In this document: piece after piece, positions 37,619-47,193 of the stretch
Layout: each line of letters begins with the position of its first letter
Numbering within the stretch: the first letter of the stretch is position 1
NCBI GenBank assembly: GCA_016185015.1
Contig: JACPOI010000036.1
Span: 62,001 to 126,000, forward strand
DNA from: Burkholderiales bacterium
GTDB taxonomy: Bacteria > Pseudomonadota > Gammaproteobacteria > Burkholderiales > Burkholderiaceae_C
Direction: 5' to 3'
DNA length: 64,000 nt
Notes under the pieces: generated by a model
Database searches by the model: none
What the model was told of the DNA's origin: nothing
Seen by the model: the letters and a program-made list of their open reading frames with translations, nothing else
Position numbers and translations under genes: made by a program

Positions 37619-39175
37619 ATGAGCAGCCCCGTCGCCCATCCTCTCCTGGCCTCCGAGCGCCTGCTGGGCATCCGGCGTGGCATCGAGAAGGAGAGTCTGC
37701 GCGCGCTGCCCGACGGCAAGCTGGCGCTCACCCCCCATCCCCTGGCGCTGGGCTCGGCGCTCACGCACCCGCACATCACCACCGACTATTCCGAGTCCCA
37801 GCTGGAACTCATCACCGGCGTGCATGCCGGCGTGCAGGCCTGCCTGGACGAGCTCGTCGAAACCCACCAGTACACCTACCGAACGCTGCAGGAAGCGGGG
37901 CAGGAGATGCTCTGGGTTTCCAGCATGCCCTGCGGCCTGCCCACCGACGAGACCATTCCCTTGGGGCGCTACGGCTCGTCCAACATCGGGCGCGCCAAGA
38001 GCGTCTATCGCATGGGCCTGGGCCACCGTTATGGCCGGCGCATGCAGACCATCTCGGGCATCCACTACAACTGGTCGTTGCCCGGTGTGAGCAACGCGGA
38101 GTACTTCGCGCTGATCCGCAACTTCCGCCGCCACGCCTTCCTGCTGCTCTATCTCTTCGGCGCCTCGCCCGCCCTGTGCCCCACCTTCGTCGAAGGCCGC
38201 CAGCACGAGCTGCAGTCGCTCAACGGTCAGGCGCTGTACATGCCGCACGGCACCTCGCTGCGCATGGGGCGCCTGGGTTACCAGAGCGACGCCCAGGCTT
38301 CGCTGGCCGTCAGCTACAACAGCCTGGAGGGTTACGCCGCCTCGCTGCACGACGCGCTCACGCGCCCCTGGCCGGCTTACGAGGCCCTGGGCGTGCTGAA
38401 CCCCGGCGGCGACTACATCCAGCTCGCCACCAGTCTGCTGCAAATAGAGAACGAGTTCTACGGCACCATCCGCCCCAAGCGCACCATCTTCCAGGGCGAG
38501 CGCCCGCTGCACGCGCTGCGCGAACGCGGCGTGGAGTACGTGGAGGTGCGCCTCATGGACCTGGACCCCTTCGAGCCGGTGGGCATCAACGCGCGGACCA
38601 TGCGTTTCCTGGACGTTTTCCTTCTGCATTGCCTGCAGAGCGAGAGCCCGCCCGACACGCCGCAGGAGATCACCGAGCTCGCACGCAACCAGCACCTCAC
38701 GGCGGCACGCGGGCGCGAGCCGGGCCTGCAACTGCTGCGCGGCGGCCAGGCGGTCACGTTGAAGGACTGGGGCAGCGAACTGGTGCAGGCCTGCGAACCC
38801 ATTGCGCGCGCGCTGGACGCCGCGCACGGGTGCACCGACTACAGCGCGGCCCTGGCCTCGGCCCGCACCGGCCTGGCCGATCCTTCGACCCTGCCTTCGG
38901 CGCGTGTGCTGGCCGAGATGGCCAACGGGCACGACAACTCTTTCCTGCGTTTTGTGCGCGCCCGTTCTCAGCAGACGCGCGAGCACCTGCTGGCGCGCCC
39001 GTGGACACCGCAGCAGCAGCTGCGTTACGAGCTGATGGCACGCAAGTCCCTCGAAGACCAGAAGGCCATCGAGGCGGCCGACACCATGCCCTTCGAGATC
39101 TTCCGCCAGCAGTACGTCTCGCCTTCGCGACTGGGATCACCGGCGCGCGCGGCGACGCAGGAAGTACTGGCCTAA
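37619..39175 (+). CDS. gshA: glutamate-cysteine ligase
   Basis: 518 aa; RLLGIRRGIEKESLRALPDGKLALTPHPLALGSALTHPHITTDYSESQLELITG. Confidence 0.96.
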   Translation: MSSPVAHPLLASERLLGIRRGIEKESLRALPDGKLALTPHPLALGSALTHPHITTDYSESQLELITGVHAGVQACLDELVETHQYTYRTLQEAGQEMLWVSSMPCGLPTDETIPLGRYGSSNIGRAKSVYRMGLGHRYGRRMQTISGIHYNWSLPGVSNAEYFALIRNFRRHAFLLLYLFGASPALCPTFVEGRQHELQSLNGQALYMPHGTSLRMGRLGYQSDAQASLAVSYNSLEGYAASLHDALTRPWPAYEALGVLNPGGDYIQLATSLLQIENEFYGTIRPKRTIFQGERPLHALRERGVEYVEVRLMDLDPFEPVGINARTMRFLDVFLLHCLQSESPPDTPQEITELARNQHLTAARGREPGLQLLRGGQAVTLKDWGSELVQACEPIARALDAAHGCTDYSAALASARTGLADPSTLPSARVLAEMANGHDNSFLRFVRARSQQTREHLLARPWTPQQQLRYELMARKSLEDQKAIEAADTMPFEIFRQQYVSPSRLGSPARAATQEVLA

Positions 39176-39424
39176 AAAGGCCACGCCCAGCACCAGGGCA
39201 AACCAGCCCACGATCTGGCCACCGGTCAGCAGCTCCTGTACCGCTGGCGAACGGGCGAAGTACGGGCCCAGCAGGATGACTGCGCCGATCAGGGCGATGG
39301 CGATGCCTTTGAAGAGGAGTTCCTGGTCGGCTTTTTTGCGTTGAGCTTCTTGCTTGTCGGCGGGGGTGGTCATGGGGATGATTATCGTTGCCGGTTTGTT
39401 CTTCTGCGTCATGTTTTTGTTCAC
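39137..39424 (-). CDS. small hydrophobic protein of unknown function
   Basis: 95 aa; two TM segments (GIAIALIGAVILLGPYFA; IVGWFALVLGVAFLGQYFL); 3' end overlaps gshA by 39 bp. Confidence 0.7.
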   Translation of the reverse strand: MNKNMTQKNKPATIIIPMTTPADKQEAQRKKADQELLFKGIAIALIGAVILLGPYFARSPAVQELLTGGQIVGWFALVLGVAFLGQYFLRRRARR

Positions 39425-39444
39425 GTGGCATTGCCGGGATGTGC

Positions 39445-39947
39445 CCCCGGCAGGGCAGTAACTTTCTTTTGCTTCGCCAAAAGAAAGTCACCAAAGAAAA
39501 GGCGAGCCGGGTGCGTCGTCCCTGCGCTGCGCTACGGGCACGCTGCGTTGCTCGGCCAGTGCGGGAAGTGCGGGAAGTGCAGAAACTCGCTGCGCTCAGA
39601 CATCTGCACTTCTTTTTCCGCCCTGGCCTGCGCTACTCGCCTCCGCACACGGCAGTGGAAACCGGAGAACAAAACCCAAGACCACACGGACGCGCCATGG
39701 CGTGTCCTTGTGGGGTTCGGTGGTTGGGCTCTGGCTGTCGGCTGTTGGTCCCCTATGCCGTGTGGCAGGGCTGAGCAGCGCAGCAGCGGGCGGATCAGGG
39801 CGGGCGTTGTTTGAGCGCAGCGAGTTTAGCCCGACCCCGCCCGGTGCGAGCAGCGCAAGGAACCCCGCAGGGGCCCTGACTTCGGCTCGCCTTTCTTTTG
39901 GGTACTTTGCTTTGGCGAAGCAAAGAAAAGTACCTCGCCCGCCGGGG
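39445..39947. repeat. large imperfect palindromic intergenic element
   Basis: Left and right halves are diverged reverse complements about ~39697; each arm carries a local hairpin (CTTTCTTTTG-CTTCGC-CAAAAGAAAG at 39463-39488; GTACTTTGCTTTG-GCGAAG-CAAAGAAAAGTAC near 39902-39933). Confidence 0.8.
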
Positions 39948-40085
39948 CGAGACCCGGCCTGCCACGACAGCAGTTGGCTCTCTCGGCACCAGATGAGCTG
40001 CCAAGGAGACCTAAGCGAAGAACCCGCCCAACCCGTCTCGGCGACAATCTCCCCTTCATCCCCAACACGAACACAATTCCCCGCC

Positions 40086-41075
40086 ATGGCCGTCCAGTGG
40101 TTCCCAGGTCACATGCACCTGACCAAGAAGACCATCGAGGAGCGCATCAAGCACATTGATGTGGTCATCGAGATGGTCGACGCGCGCCTGCCGGGCTCCA
40201 GCGCCAACCCCATGCTGGCCTCGCTGACCGCCAAGCGCCCCAGTCTCAAGGTCCTGAACAAGCAGGACCTGGCCGATCCGGCCTGCACCGCGCTCTGGCT
40301 GGCGCACTACAACGGCCGCGAGGGCACGCGCGCCATTGCCCTGGACACCACCGACGGCAACGCCGCCAAGCGGCTGATCGCGCCGTGCCGCGAACTGGCG
40401 CCGACCCGCGGCAACAGCATGGCGCGCCCGCTGCGCGTGATGATCTGCGGCATTCCCAACGTGGGCAAGTCCACGCTGATCAACCGGCTGGTGGGCAAGA
40501 GCGCAGCCAAGGCGGCCGACGAGGCCGGTGTCACGCGCAACGAACAGCGCATCGTGCTCGAAGACGGCTTCTACCTGTTCGACACGCCCGGCATGCTGTG
40601 GCCGCGCATCATCGTGGCGCAAAGCGGCTACAACCTTGCCGCCAGCGGTGCCGTGGGCCGCAACGCCTTCGACGACCAGGAGGTGGCGCTCGAATTGCTG
40701 GACTACCTCAAGCCCCACTACGCGGCCGAGCTGGCCGCGCGTTACGCGCTCAAGGACATCGCAGCCCAGGAAAGTGATGCCCTGCTCGAAGCCATCGGCC
40801 GCAACCGCGGCGCGCTGCAGGCTGGCAACAAGGTCAACCTGCAGAAGGCGGCCGAACTGCTGATCCACGACTTCCGCGTCGGCGCGCTGGGTCGCATCTC
40901 GCTGGAGACACCGCAGGAATACGCGCGCTGGCTGGCCGAAGGCAAACAGCTCGACGCCGAACGCCAGCTGCGCAAGGAAGAGCTTCAGAGCGCCGGCCAT
41001 ATCCGTAGCAAACCCGCCGTCAAGAAATCTGCGCCTCCCAAGGCAGCCCCCCGTCCCAGGAAACCCGCCCGATGA
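40086..41075 (+). CDS. ribosome biogenesis GTPase (RbgA/YlqF family)
   Basis: Start MAVQWFPGHMHLTKKTIEERIKHIDVVIEMVDARLPGSSANPML; circularly permuted GTPase GIPNVGKSTLINRL. Confidence 0.95.
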   Translation: MAVQWFPGHMHLTKKTIEERIKHIDVVIEMVDARLPGSSANPMLASLTAKRPSLKVLNKQDLADPACTALWLAHYNGREGTRAIALDTTDGNAAKRLIAPCRELAPTRGNSMARPLRVMICGIPNVGKSTLINRLVGKSAAKAADEAGVTRNEQRIVLEDGFYLFDTPGMLWPRIIVAQSGYNLAASGAVGRNAFDDQEVALELLDYLKPHYAAELAARYALKDIAAQESDALLEAIGRNRGALQAGNKVNLQKAAELLIHDFRVGALGRISLETPQEYARWLAEGKQLDAERQLRKEELQSAGHIRSKPAVKKSAPPKAAPRPRKPAR

Positions 41076-41983
41076 AAACCCTGCTGCCCCAGCAACTGCT
41101 GGTCCACCCCGACCGCCACGATCCCTCGCCGCTCATCCTCTACCACGCACGTTGTGCCGATGGTTTTGGTGCCGCGCTGGCGGCCTGGCTCTATTACGAA
41201 GGCAATGCCGAGTTCCGTCCCTGCGACCATGGCGATGTGAAGAGCGTGGACGACCTGCCGGCGCTCGAAGGCCGTGCGGTCTACATCCTCGATTTTTCCT
41301 TTGCGCCCGAGATCATGTCGGCCATCGAGCGGCGCGCGGCCAAGCTCGTCATGCTGGACCACCACAAGAGCGCGGCCGAGAAGCTCACGGGCTTTGCCTG
41401 CCGCTGCGGCGTGGTGCATTTCGACATGAGCAAGTCCGGCGCGCGCCTGGCCTGGGAGTTCTTCCAGTCCGACCGCGCGCTGCCCGCCCTGGTGCGCTAC
41501 ATCGAAGACCGTGACATCTGGGCCTGGAAATTTCCCGAGAGCGCGGGCTTTCTCGCCGCGCTCGACATGGAGGTCATGGACTTCGAGCGCTGGTCGCAGA
41601 TCGCTTCCTATGACGAAGACGAACTGGCGAACTTCATGCTGCGCGGCCAGGCCATGGACGAGAAGTTCCGCAAGCTCTGCGAGGACATCGCCGCGGGCGC
41701 CGAGCCCGTGGTCTTCAACGGCCAGGCCGGCCTCATGGTCAATGCGCCCGGCATGTTCCACAGCCTGGTGGGCGAGATGCTGAGCAAGAAGAGCGGCACC
41801 TTTGCCTTGATGTGGAGCGCCAGCAAGGGCGGGCTCATCAAGGCCGGCCTGCGTTCGCAGCGCAGCTTCGACTGCATCCCCCTGGCCGAGAGCATGGGCG
41901 GCGGCGGCCATGCCCAGGCCTGCGGTTTCCGCATGGGAGCCGAGCGCCTGCCCGAATTACTGCGCGGCACGCTGAACGCCTGA
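41072..41983 (+). CDS. DHH/DHHA1-family phosphoesterase
   Basis: LILYHARCADGFGAALAAWLYY; LVMLDHHKSAAEKL; GGGGHAQACGFRM. Confidence 0.9.
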   Translation: MKTLLPQQLLVHPDRHDPSPLILYHARCADGFGAALAAWLYYEGNAEFRPCDHGDVKSVDDLPALEGRAVYILDFSFAPEIMSAIERRAAKLVMLDHHKSAAEKLTGFACRCGVVHFDMSKSGARLAWEFFQSDRALPALVRYIEDRDIWAWKFPESAGFLAALDMEVMDFERWSQIASYDEDELANFMLRGQAMDEKFRKLCEDIAAGAEPVVFNGQAGLMVNAPGMFHSLVGEMLSKKSGTFALMWSASKGGLIKAGLRSQRSFDCIPLAESMGGGGHAQACGFRMGAERLPELLRGTLNA

Positions 41984-42040
41984 ACCTCAAGTTGTCGACC
42001 GGCCTGCCGATAAAGGGTGTGGAACCACCCGATATCGACC

Positions 42041-42244
42041 ATGGACGGCATCAGCAACCAGATCATCGCCATCGCCGGCCAGTTGCAGTCGGCGCGGCTG
42101 GCGCAGAACGTGCAGGTCTACGTCTTGCGCCAGGCCATGGACATGCAGCAGAGCAGCATGCAGATCCTGCTGCAGCCGGCCACCGGTCCGCAGCCCCTGG
42201 CCATCTCGGGCAGCCTGGGCACGCGGCTCAACGTTCTGGCCTGA
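42041..42244 (+). CDS. YjfB-like putative motility protein
   Basis: MDGISNQIIAIAGQLQSARLAQNVQVYVLRQAMDMQQSSMQILLQ...SGSLGTRLNVLA. Confidence 0.75.
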   Translation: MDGISNQIIAIAGQLQSARLAQNVQVYVLRQAMDMQQSSMQILLQPATGPQPLAISGSLGTRLNVLA

Positions 42245-42263
42245 GGCCGCGCGGCGTTTTTCC

Positions 42264-42557
42264 TCAATAGCCCTCTTTGAGCACCACGTCCGAGCAGGGG
42301 TGGGCCACGCAGGGCAGCACATAACCCTCTTCCTTCTCTTCCTGGCTCAGGCCGGGCCAATCGATGTCGTAGCGCACCGTGCCGCTGACGAGCTGGCCGA
42401 TGCAGGTGCGGCAATTGCCGTTGCGGCAGGAGCTGGGCCAGTCCACACCGCCTTGTTCCATGGAGAGCAGCAGGGGCCGGTCGGCCCAGGCGTCGAAGGT
42501 CTGGTCGAAAGCCTCGGTGCGGCCGGTGTAGAAGAGGGGGGTGTCGTTCGGGTTCAT
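42264..42557 (-). CDS. 2Fe-2S ferredoxin
   Basis: 97 aa; PSSCRNGNCRTCIGQLVSG...CVAHPCSD plant-type ferredoxin cluster motif. Confidence 0.9.
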   Translation of the reverse strand: MNPNDTPLFYTGRTEAFDQTFDAWADRPLLLSMEQGGVDWPSSCRNGNCRTCIGQLVSGTVRYDIDWPGLSQEEKEEGYVLPCVAHPCSDVVLKEGY

Positions 42558-42719
42558 GTTTGGGGGACGGTGTTGCCTCCATTCTAGGCAGGACCCGATA
42601 GGCCCATTGCGGCACAGGGCAAGTTCTGTTTGCTATCAAAAACAGAGCGTTTGCGCCAGATCATGGAAGCTTGTAGGCTGTCGTGTCAGCATCGCGCGAC
42701 CGCATCGCAGGAGCCTTCC

Positions 42720-43322
42720 ATGAACAGCCGCCGCATCCTCATCCTCCAGGGCCATCCCGACGCCTCGGCGCCGCACCTCTGTCACGCCCTGGCCGCGGCC
42801 TATGCCGAGGGCGCACGCAGCGCCGGCCATGAGGTGCACATCGTCGAGATCGCGAAGCTGGACTTCCCCCTGCTGCGCAGCCAGCAGGAGTGGGAACACA
42901 CGGCGCTGCCCGCCGGTCTGCAGGCCGCGCAGGACGAGATCGCCTGGGCCCAGCATCTGGTCATCCTCTTCCCGCTCTGGCTGGGCGATATGCCGGCCCT
43001 ACTCAAGGGCTTCCTGGAGCAGGTGACCCGCCCGGGTTTTGCCTTCAAGGGCGACTCGGCCGAGCGCAGCAGCAACCCCTTCATGTTCAAAGGCCTCAAG
43101 GGGCGCAGCGCGCGCGTCGTCGTCACCATGGGAATGCCAGCCCTGGTCTATCGCTGGTATTTCCGCGCCCGCGGCGTGGGCCTGCTCAAGCGCAACATCC
43201 TGGGTTTCGTCGGCATCTCGCCGGTGCGCGACACGCTGGTCGGCATGGTGGATCGGCTGGGTGAGGCCGGTGTGCGCACGTGGCAGGACAAGTTGCGCGC
43301 GCTGGGTGCGCGCGCCGTCTGA
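42720..43322 (+). CDS. NAD(P)H-dependent oxidoreductase (flavodoxin-like/quinone reductase)
   Basis: MNSRRILILQGHPDASAPHLCHALAAAYAEGARSAGHEVHIVEIAKLDFPLL; FPLWLGDMPALLKGFLEQVTRPGFAF. Confidence 0.92.
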   Translation: MNSRRILILQGHPDASAPHLCHALAAAYAEGARSAGHEVHIVEIAKLDFPLLRSQQEWEHTALPAGLQAAQDEIAWAQHLVILFPLWLGDMPALLKGFLEQVTRPGFAFKGDSAERSSNPFMFKGLKGRSARVVVTMGMPALVYRWYFRARGVGLLKRNILGFVGISPVRDTLVGMVDRLGEAGVRTWQDKLRALGARAV

Positions 43323-43332
43323 GGCATCCGGA

Positions 43333-44226
43333 TCAGGCGGGCGCGCCGAAGTGCTCTGCCACCAGTTCGCGCAAGGCCTTGGCGACGAAGCGGCTCAGGC
43401 GCGTGGCCGGGCGGGCGGTGGGCACGGCCAGCACCAGCTGGTTGCGCATGGCCGGCGTATGGATGGCCGCCACGTTCAGGGCTTGCGGGTAGGTCCAGGC
43501 CTTGGTGGCGCTCAGCGGCAGCACGGTGTCGGCCACGCCGCGCGCCACCAGGCTCAGCACCGTCTGCACCGAATCCACCTCGGCCACCAGTTGCAGCGGC
43601 AGGCCGCGCGGGCGGGTGTGCTGCTCGAGCAACTGCCGTAGCGCATTGGGTCCGCTGGGCATGACCAGCGGACGCAGCGCCACGTCGGCCAGGCGCATGC
43701 GTTTGGGGACGGGCTGCACGCTGATGAGCACCAGCGGTTCGCGCAGCAGGGTTTCCTGCTGCATCTGCGGTGAGGCCGGTGGGTCGAAGACCAGGGCCAC
43801 GTCGATGCGGCCGGCCACCAGCCATTCGCGCAGGCGGATGCTCAGGCCCTCCACCACGGTCATGGTGGCTTCGGGAAACCGGGCGTGGAAGCGCTCGACC
43901 AGGTCGGCCGTCAGCACGTGGGCCAGGCGCGGCGGCAGGCCCACGGTCACGCGGCCGCGCGGGCTGGCCTGGCGCTCGCGCATGTCCACGCGGGCGCGCT
44001 CGGCCAGATCGAAGATGCCGCGCGCATGCGCCAGCAGGGCCGTGCCGGATTCGGTGGCCTGCACGCCGCGACCGGTGCGCTCGAACAGGCGCTGCCCCAG
44101 TTCCTCCTCCAGCAGCAGCACCTGGCGGCTCAGCGCGGGCTGCGACATGTGCAGGGTGGCGGCGGCACGGCTGAAGCTGCCGGCCTCGGACACAGCCACG
44201 AAGTACGCCAGGCGGGTCAGGTTCAT
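43333..44226 (-). CDS. LysR-family transcriptional regulator
   Basis: Start MNLTRLAYFVAVSEAGSFSRAAATLHMSQPALSRQVLLLEEELGQRLFERTGRGV. Confidence 0.93.
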   Translation of the reverse strand: MNLTRLAYFVAVSEAGSFSRAAATLHMSQPALSRQVLLLEEELGQRLFERTGRGVQATESGTALLAHARGIFDLAERARVDMRERQASPRGRVTVGLPPRLAHVLTADLVERFHARFPEATMTVVEGLSIRLREWLVAGRIDVALVFDPPASPQMQQETLLREPLVLISVQPVPKRMRLADVALRPLVMPSGPNALRQLLEQHTRPRGLPLQLVAEVDSVQTVLSLVARGVADTVLPLSATKAWTYPQALNVAAIHTPAMRNQLVLAVPTARPATRLSRFVAKALRELVAEHFGAPA

Positions 44227-44302
44227 GTCATGCATTCTACGGATATCTGGTATTGATAAATGGTTGATTTGAAGGCGAGCAGCTCGCACCACAATCAGCG
44301 AC

Positions 44303-45190
44303 ATGCCTGATCTCCAGACGCCCGTCCAGACCTACCAGACCCCGCCCACCCGGCCCACGCTGCAACTGCCCCCCGGCGCCTGCGATGCCCATGTGCACGT
44401 GTTCGGCCCGGCCGCGCGCTTTCCTTACGCGCCAGGCCGCAACTTCACGCCGGTGGATGCACCCAAGGAAACGCTGTTTGCCCTGCACCGGCAACTGGGC
44501 ATCAGCCGCTGCGTGATCGTGCAGTCGGCCGTGCACGGTTTCGACAACCGCGTGGTCGAAGACGCGATCCAGGCCGGGCAGGGGCGCTACCTGGGCGTGG
44601 CCCTGGTGCCCGTCAACGTGGCCGACAGCGAACTGCAGCGCCTGGCTGCCGCGGGTTTTCGCGGCGTGCGTTTCAACTTCATGAAACACCTGAGCGCTGC
44701 GGCCAGCGTGGACGAGGTGGTGGCGCTTACCCCCCGCCTCAAGGCCGCCGGCCTGCACCTGCAGGTGCATTTCGAGAGCAGCCTGGTGCACAGTCTGGGG
44801 CCGGTGCTGGCGCGCAGCGCCGTGCCTGTGGTGATCGACCACATGGGCCGGGTCGATGCCACCCTCGGCGCCGACCATGCCGATTTCGCGGCCCTGCACG
44901 CGCTGCTGGCCAATCCGCTGTTCCATGTGAAGCTCAGCGGCATCGACCGCATCGATTCCAAACCCGCTGCAGCCCCCGCTTATGCGCACGGCGTGGCCCT
45001 GGCGCGTCTGCTGCTGGAGAGTTATCCCGAGCGCTGCCTTTGGGGCACGGACTGGCCGCACCCCAACCACACCCACGTGCCCGACGACGGCGCGCTGGTC
45101 GATGCGCTTGCACGCATCGCCCCCGACACCGCGCAGCGCGAGTTGCTGCTGGTGCGCAACCCGCAGAATTTCTACCGCTTCGAGCACTGA
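44303..45190 (+). CDS. amidohydrolase, 2-pyrone-4,6-dicarboxylate lactonase (LigI)-like
   Basis: PGACDAHVHVFGPAARFPYAPGRNFTPVDAP; HMGRVDA; WGTDWPHPN. Confidence 0.88.
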   Translation: MPDLQTPVQTYQTPPTRPTLQLPPGACDAHVHVFGPAARFPYAPGRNFTPVDAPKETLFALHRQLGISRCVIVQSAVHGFDNRVVEDAIQAGQGRYLGVALVPVNVADSELQRLAAAGFRGVRFNFMKHLSAAASVDEVVALTPRLKAAGLHLQVHFESSLVHSLGPVLARSAVPVVIDHMGRVDATLGADHADFAALHALLANPLFHVKLSGIDRIDSKPAAAPAYAHGVALARLLLESYPERCLWGTDWPHPNHTHVPDDGALVDALARIAPDTAQRELLLVRNPQNFYRFEH

Positions 45191-45194
45191 ACGT

Positions 45195-46016
45195 ATGAGC
45201 ACTCCCTCCACATCCCCCCAGGGCCGCCTCGCCGGTAAGGTCGTTTTTGTCACCGGCGCCGGCTCGGTCGGCCCCGGCTGGGGCAATGGCCGCGCCATTG
45301 CCGTGCGTTTTGCCGAAGAGGGCGCCAGCATCTTCGGCCTGGACCGCGACCTCGAACGCATGGCCGAGACCGAGCGCCTGGTCAGCGCTGCGGGCGGGCG
45401 TTTCATCGGCGCCAGCTGCGACGTCACGCGCGGCGAGGCCATCGCCGAGGCCGTGGCACGTTGCATGAGCGCGTTCGGCCGTATCGACGTGCTGGTCAAC
45501 AACGTGGGCGGCTCGGCCAAGGGCGGCCCCGTGGAGATGAGCGAAGAGGTCTGGGATGCGCAGATCGACCACAACCTCAAGAGCGTGTTCCTCACCTGCA
45601 AACACGTCATCCCGCACATGCTCGCGCAAGGTAGCGGCACCATCGTCAACATCTCGTCCACCTCGGGCCTGCGCTGGACGGGTGCCGCGCAGATCGCCTA
45701 CGCGGCCACCAAGGCCGGCGTGATCCAGTTCTCGCGCGTGCTGGCCGTGCAGTACGCCAAGCAGGGCATTCGCGTGAACACCGTGGTGCCCGGGCAATTG
45801 CACACGCCTATGGTCGAGGTGCGGCTGGCCGGCCAGCGCGCCGGCGGCGACGTCGAGGCCCTGCTGCAGCAGCGCCAGTCGCGCATCCCGCTGCCCTTCA
45901 TGGGCGACGGGCGCGACACGGCCAACGCCGCGCTTTTCCTGGCCTGTGATGAATCGCGTTTTGTCACCGGTACCGAAATCGTGGTCGACGGCGGCATGTC
46001 CGTGCGCTGCGACTGA
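45195..46016 (+). CDS. SDR-family oxidoreductase
   Basis: LAGKVVFVTGAGSVGPGWGNGRAIAVRFAEEGASIFGLDRDLERMAETE; YAATKAGV; CDESRFVTGTEIVVDGG. Confidence 0.94.
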   Translation: MSTPSTSPQGRLAGKVVFVTGAGSVGPGWGNGRAIAVRFAEEGASIFGLDRDLERMAETERLVSAAGGRFIGASCDVTRGEAIAEAVARCMSAFGRIDVLVNNVGGSAKGGPVEMSEEVWDAQIDHNLKSVFLTCKHVIPHMLAQGSGTIVNISSTSGLRWTGAAQIAYAATKAGVIQFSRVLAVQYAKQGIRVNTVVPGQLHTPMVEVRLAGQRAGGDVEALLQQRQSRIPLPFMGDGRDTANAALFLACDESRFVTGTEIVVDGGMSVRCD

Positions 46017-46026
46017 AAGATATGAA

Positions 46027-46135
46027 ACACCCCCTGAGTCGCTTCGCGCCTTCCCCCTTGAGGGGGACGACGCCAGTGGCCTGGCAAGGCCAGTTCCACG
46101 GCGTCCGCTGGAACGGCCGGCTGCGTGGCCTGAGA
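46027..46135. repeat. intergenic GC-rich hairpin repeat of Burkholderiales type
   Basis: CACCCCCTGAGTCGCTTCGCGCCTTCCCCCTTGAGGGGGACG... with CTGGC-AAG-GCCAG; recognised from memory as an interspersed element type, only one copy in this window. Confidence 0.6.
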
Positions 46136-46205
46136 TTTCACGCTGCCCATTGAAATATTGCTACACGAACACGTCATCACCATCCATAAAACGAGGAGAC
46201 TTCCC

Positions 46206-47180
46206 ATGAATTTCCATCGCTCCCTGCGCCGTGCCGGCCTGCTCTGCGCCATGCTGCTGCTGACGGGGGTCGCGCTGGCCCAGCAGGCCAAGATCACCCG
46301 CATCATCGTGGCCTTCCCGCCCGGCGGCCCGGTGGATTTCGTCGCGCGCACCCTGGGTGAACAGCTGGGCAAGGAGCTGGGCCACCAGGTCATCATCGAG
46401 AACAAGGCCGGCGCCAACGGCGCCATTGCAGCCGAATACGTGGCGCGTTCTTCTCCTGATGCCCAGACCCTGTGGCTGACCAGCGTGGGCGCGGTGGCCA
46501 TCAATCCGGCGCTCTACGGCAAGCTTTCCTACGACCCGCAGCGCGACCTGAGCCCGGTGTCCCTGGTGGTCAACAACGTCGAGGTGCTGGTCGTGGGGGC
46601 CAACGCGCCCTACAACAGCGGTGCCGAATTCGTCGCCGCCACCCGCCAGAACCCGGGCCAGCCGCTGACCATGGCGTCCTCCGGCACCGGCAGCGTGCCG
46701 CACCTGGCCATGGAATTGCTCAACGATGCCGCGAAGATCAACCTCACGCACATCCCCTACAAGGGGGCCGCACCGGCCATCACCGATGTGATCGCTGGCC
46801 ACGTCAACGGTTTCTTCGGCGACATTCCCGGCCTCATCTCGCACATCAAGTCGGGCCGTCTCAAGGCCATCGGCCTGGCCGCGACCAAGCGCCACCCGCT
46901 GCTGCCCGAGGTCAAGACCTTCGAGGAGATGGGCGTGCCCGGTGTGGATTCCGACAACTGGTACGCTCTGTTCGCCGCCAAGGGCACCCCTGCGGCCGAG
47001 ATCGACCGCGTGAACCAGGCGGTGCGGCGCACACTGGGCCACGAGGCCGTGAAAGCCAGGCTGCAGGCCTCCGGCGCCGAAGTGGCGCCGTCCACACCGG
47101 CCGCATTGGCGGCGCTGCTGAAGAACGACACGGCCAAGTGGACCCGCGTGGTCAAGGCCAAGAACATCCAACCCGACTGA
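46206..47180 (+). CDS. Bug-family (TctC-like) substrate-binding protein
   Basis: Signal peptide; KITRIIVAFPPGGPVDFVARTLGEQLGKELGHQVIIENKAGANGAIAAEYVA. Confidence 0.94.
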   Translation: MNFHRSLRRAGLLCAMLLLTGVALAQQAKITRIIVAFPPGGPVDFVARTLGEQLGKELGHQVIIENKAGANGAIAAEYVARSSPDAQTLWLTSVGAVAINPALYGKLSYDPQRDLSPVSLVVNNVEVLVVGANAPYNSGAEFVAATRQNPGQPLTMASSGTGSVPHLAMELLNDAAKINLTHIPYKGAAPAITDVIAGHVNGFFGDIPGLISHIKSGRLKAIGLAATKRHPLLPEVKTFEEMGVPGVDSDNWYALFAAKGTPAAEIDRVNQAVRRTLGHEAVKARLQASGAEVAPSTPAALAALLKNDTAKWTRVVKAKNIQPD

Positions 47181-47193
47181 GATTCCACACCCC

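Noticed and set aside
37001-38986. 661-aa minus-strand ORF opposite gshA
   Set aside because: Only its last 94 codons (DUF1294, 37001-37282) look real; the rest is antisense to gshA.
39341-40087. Several ORFs of 61-163 aa inside the palindromic element
   Set aside because: They read through the inverted-repeat arms in several frames on both strands; no RBS or domain support.
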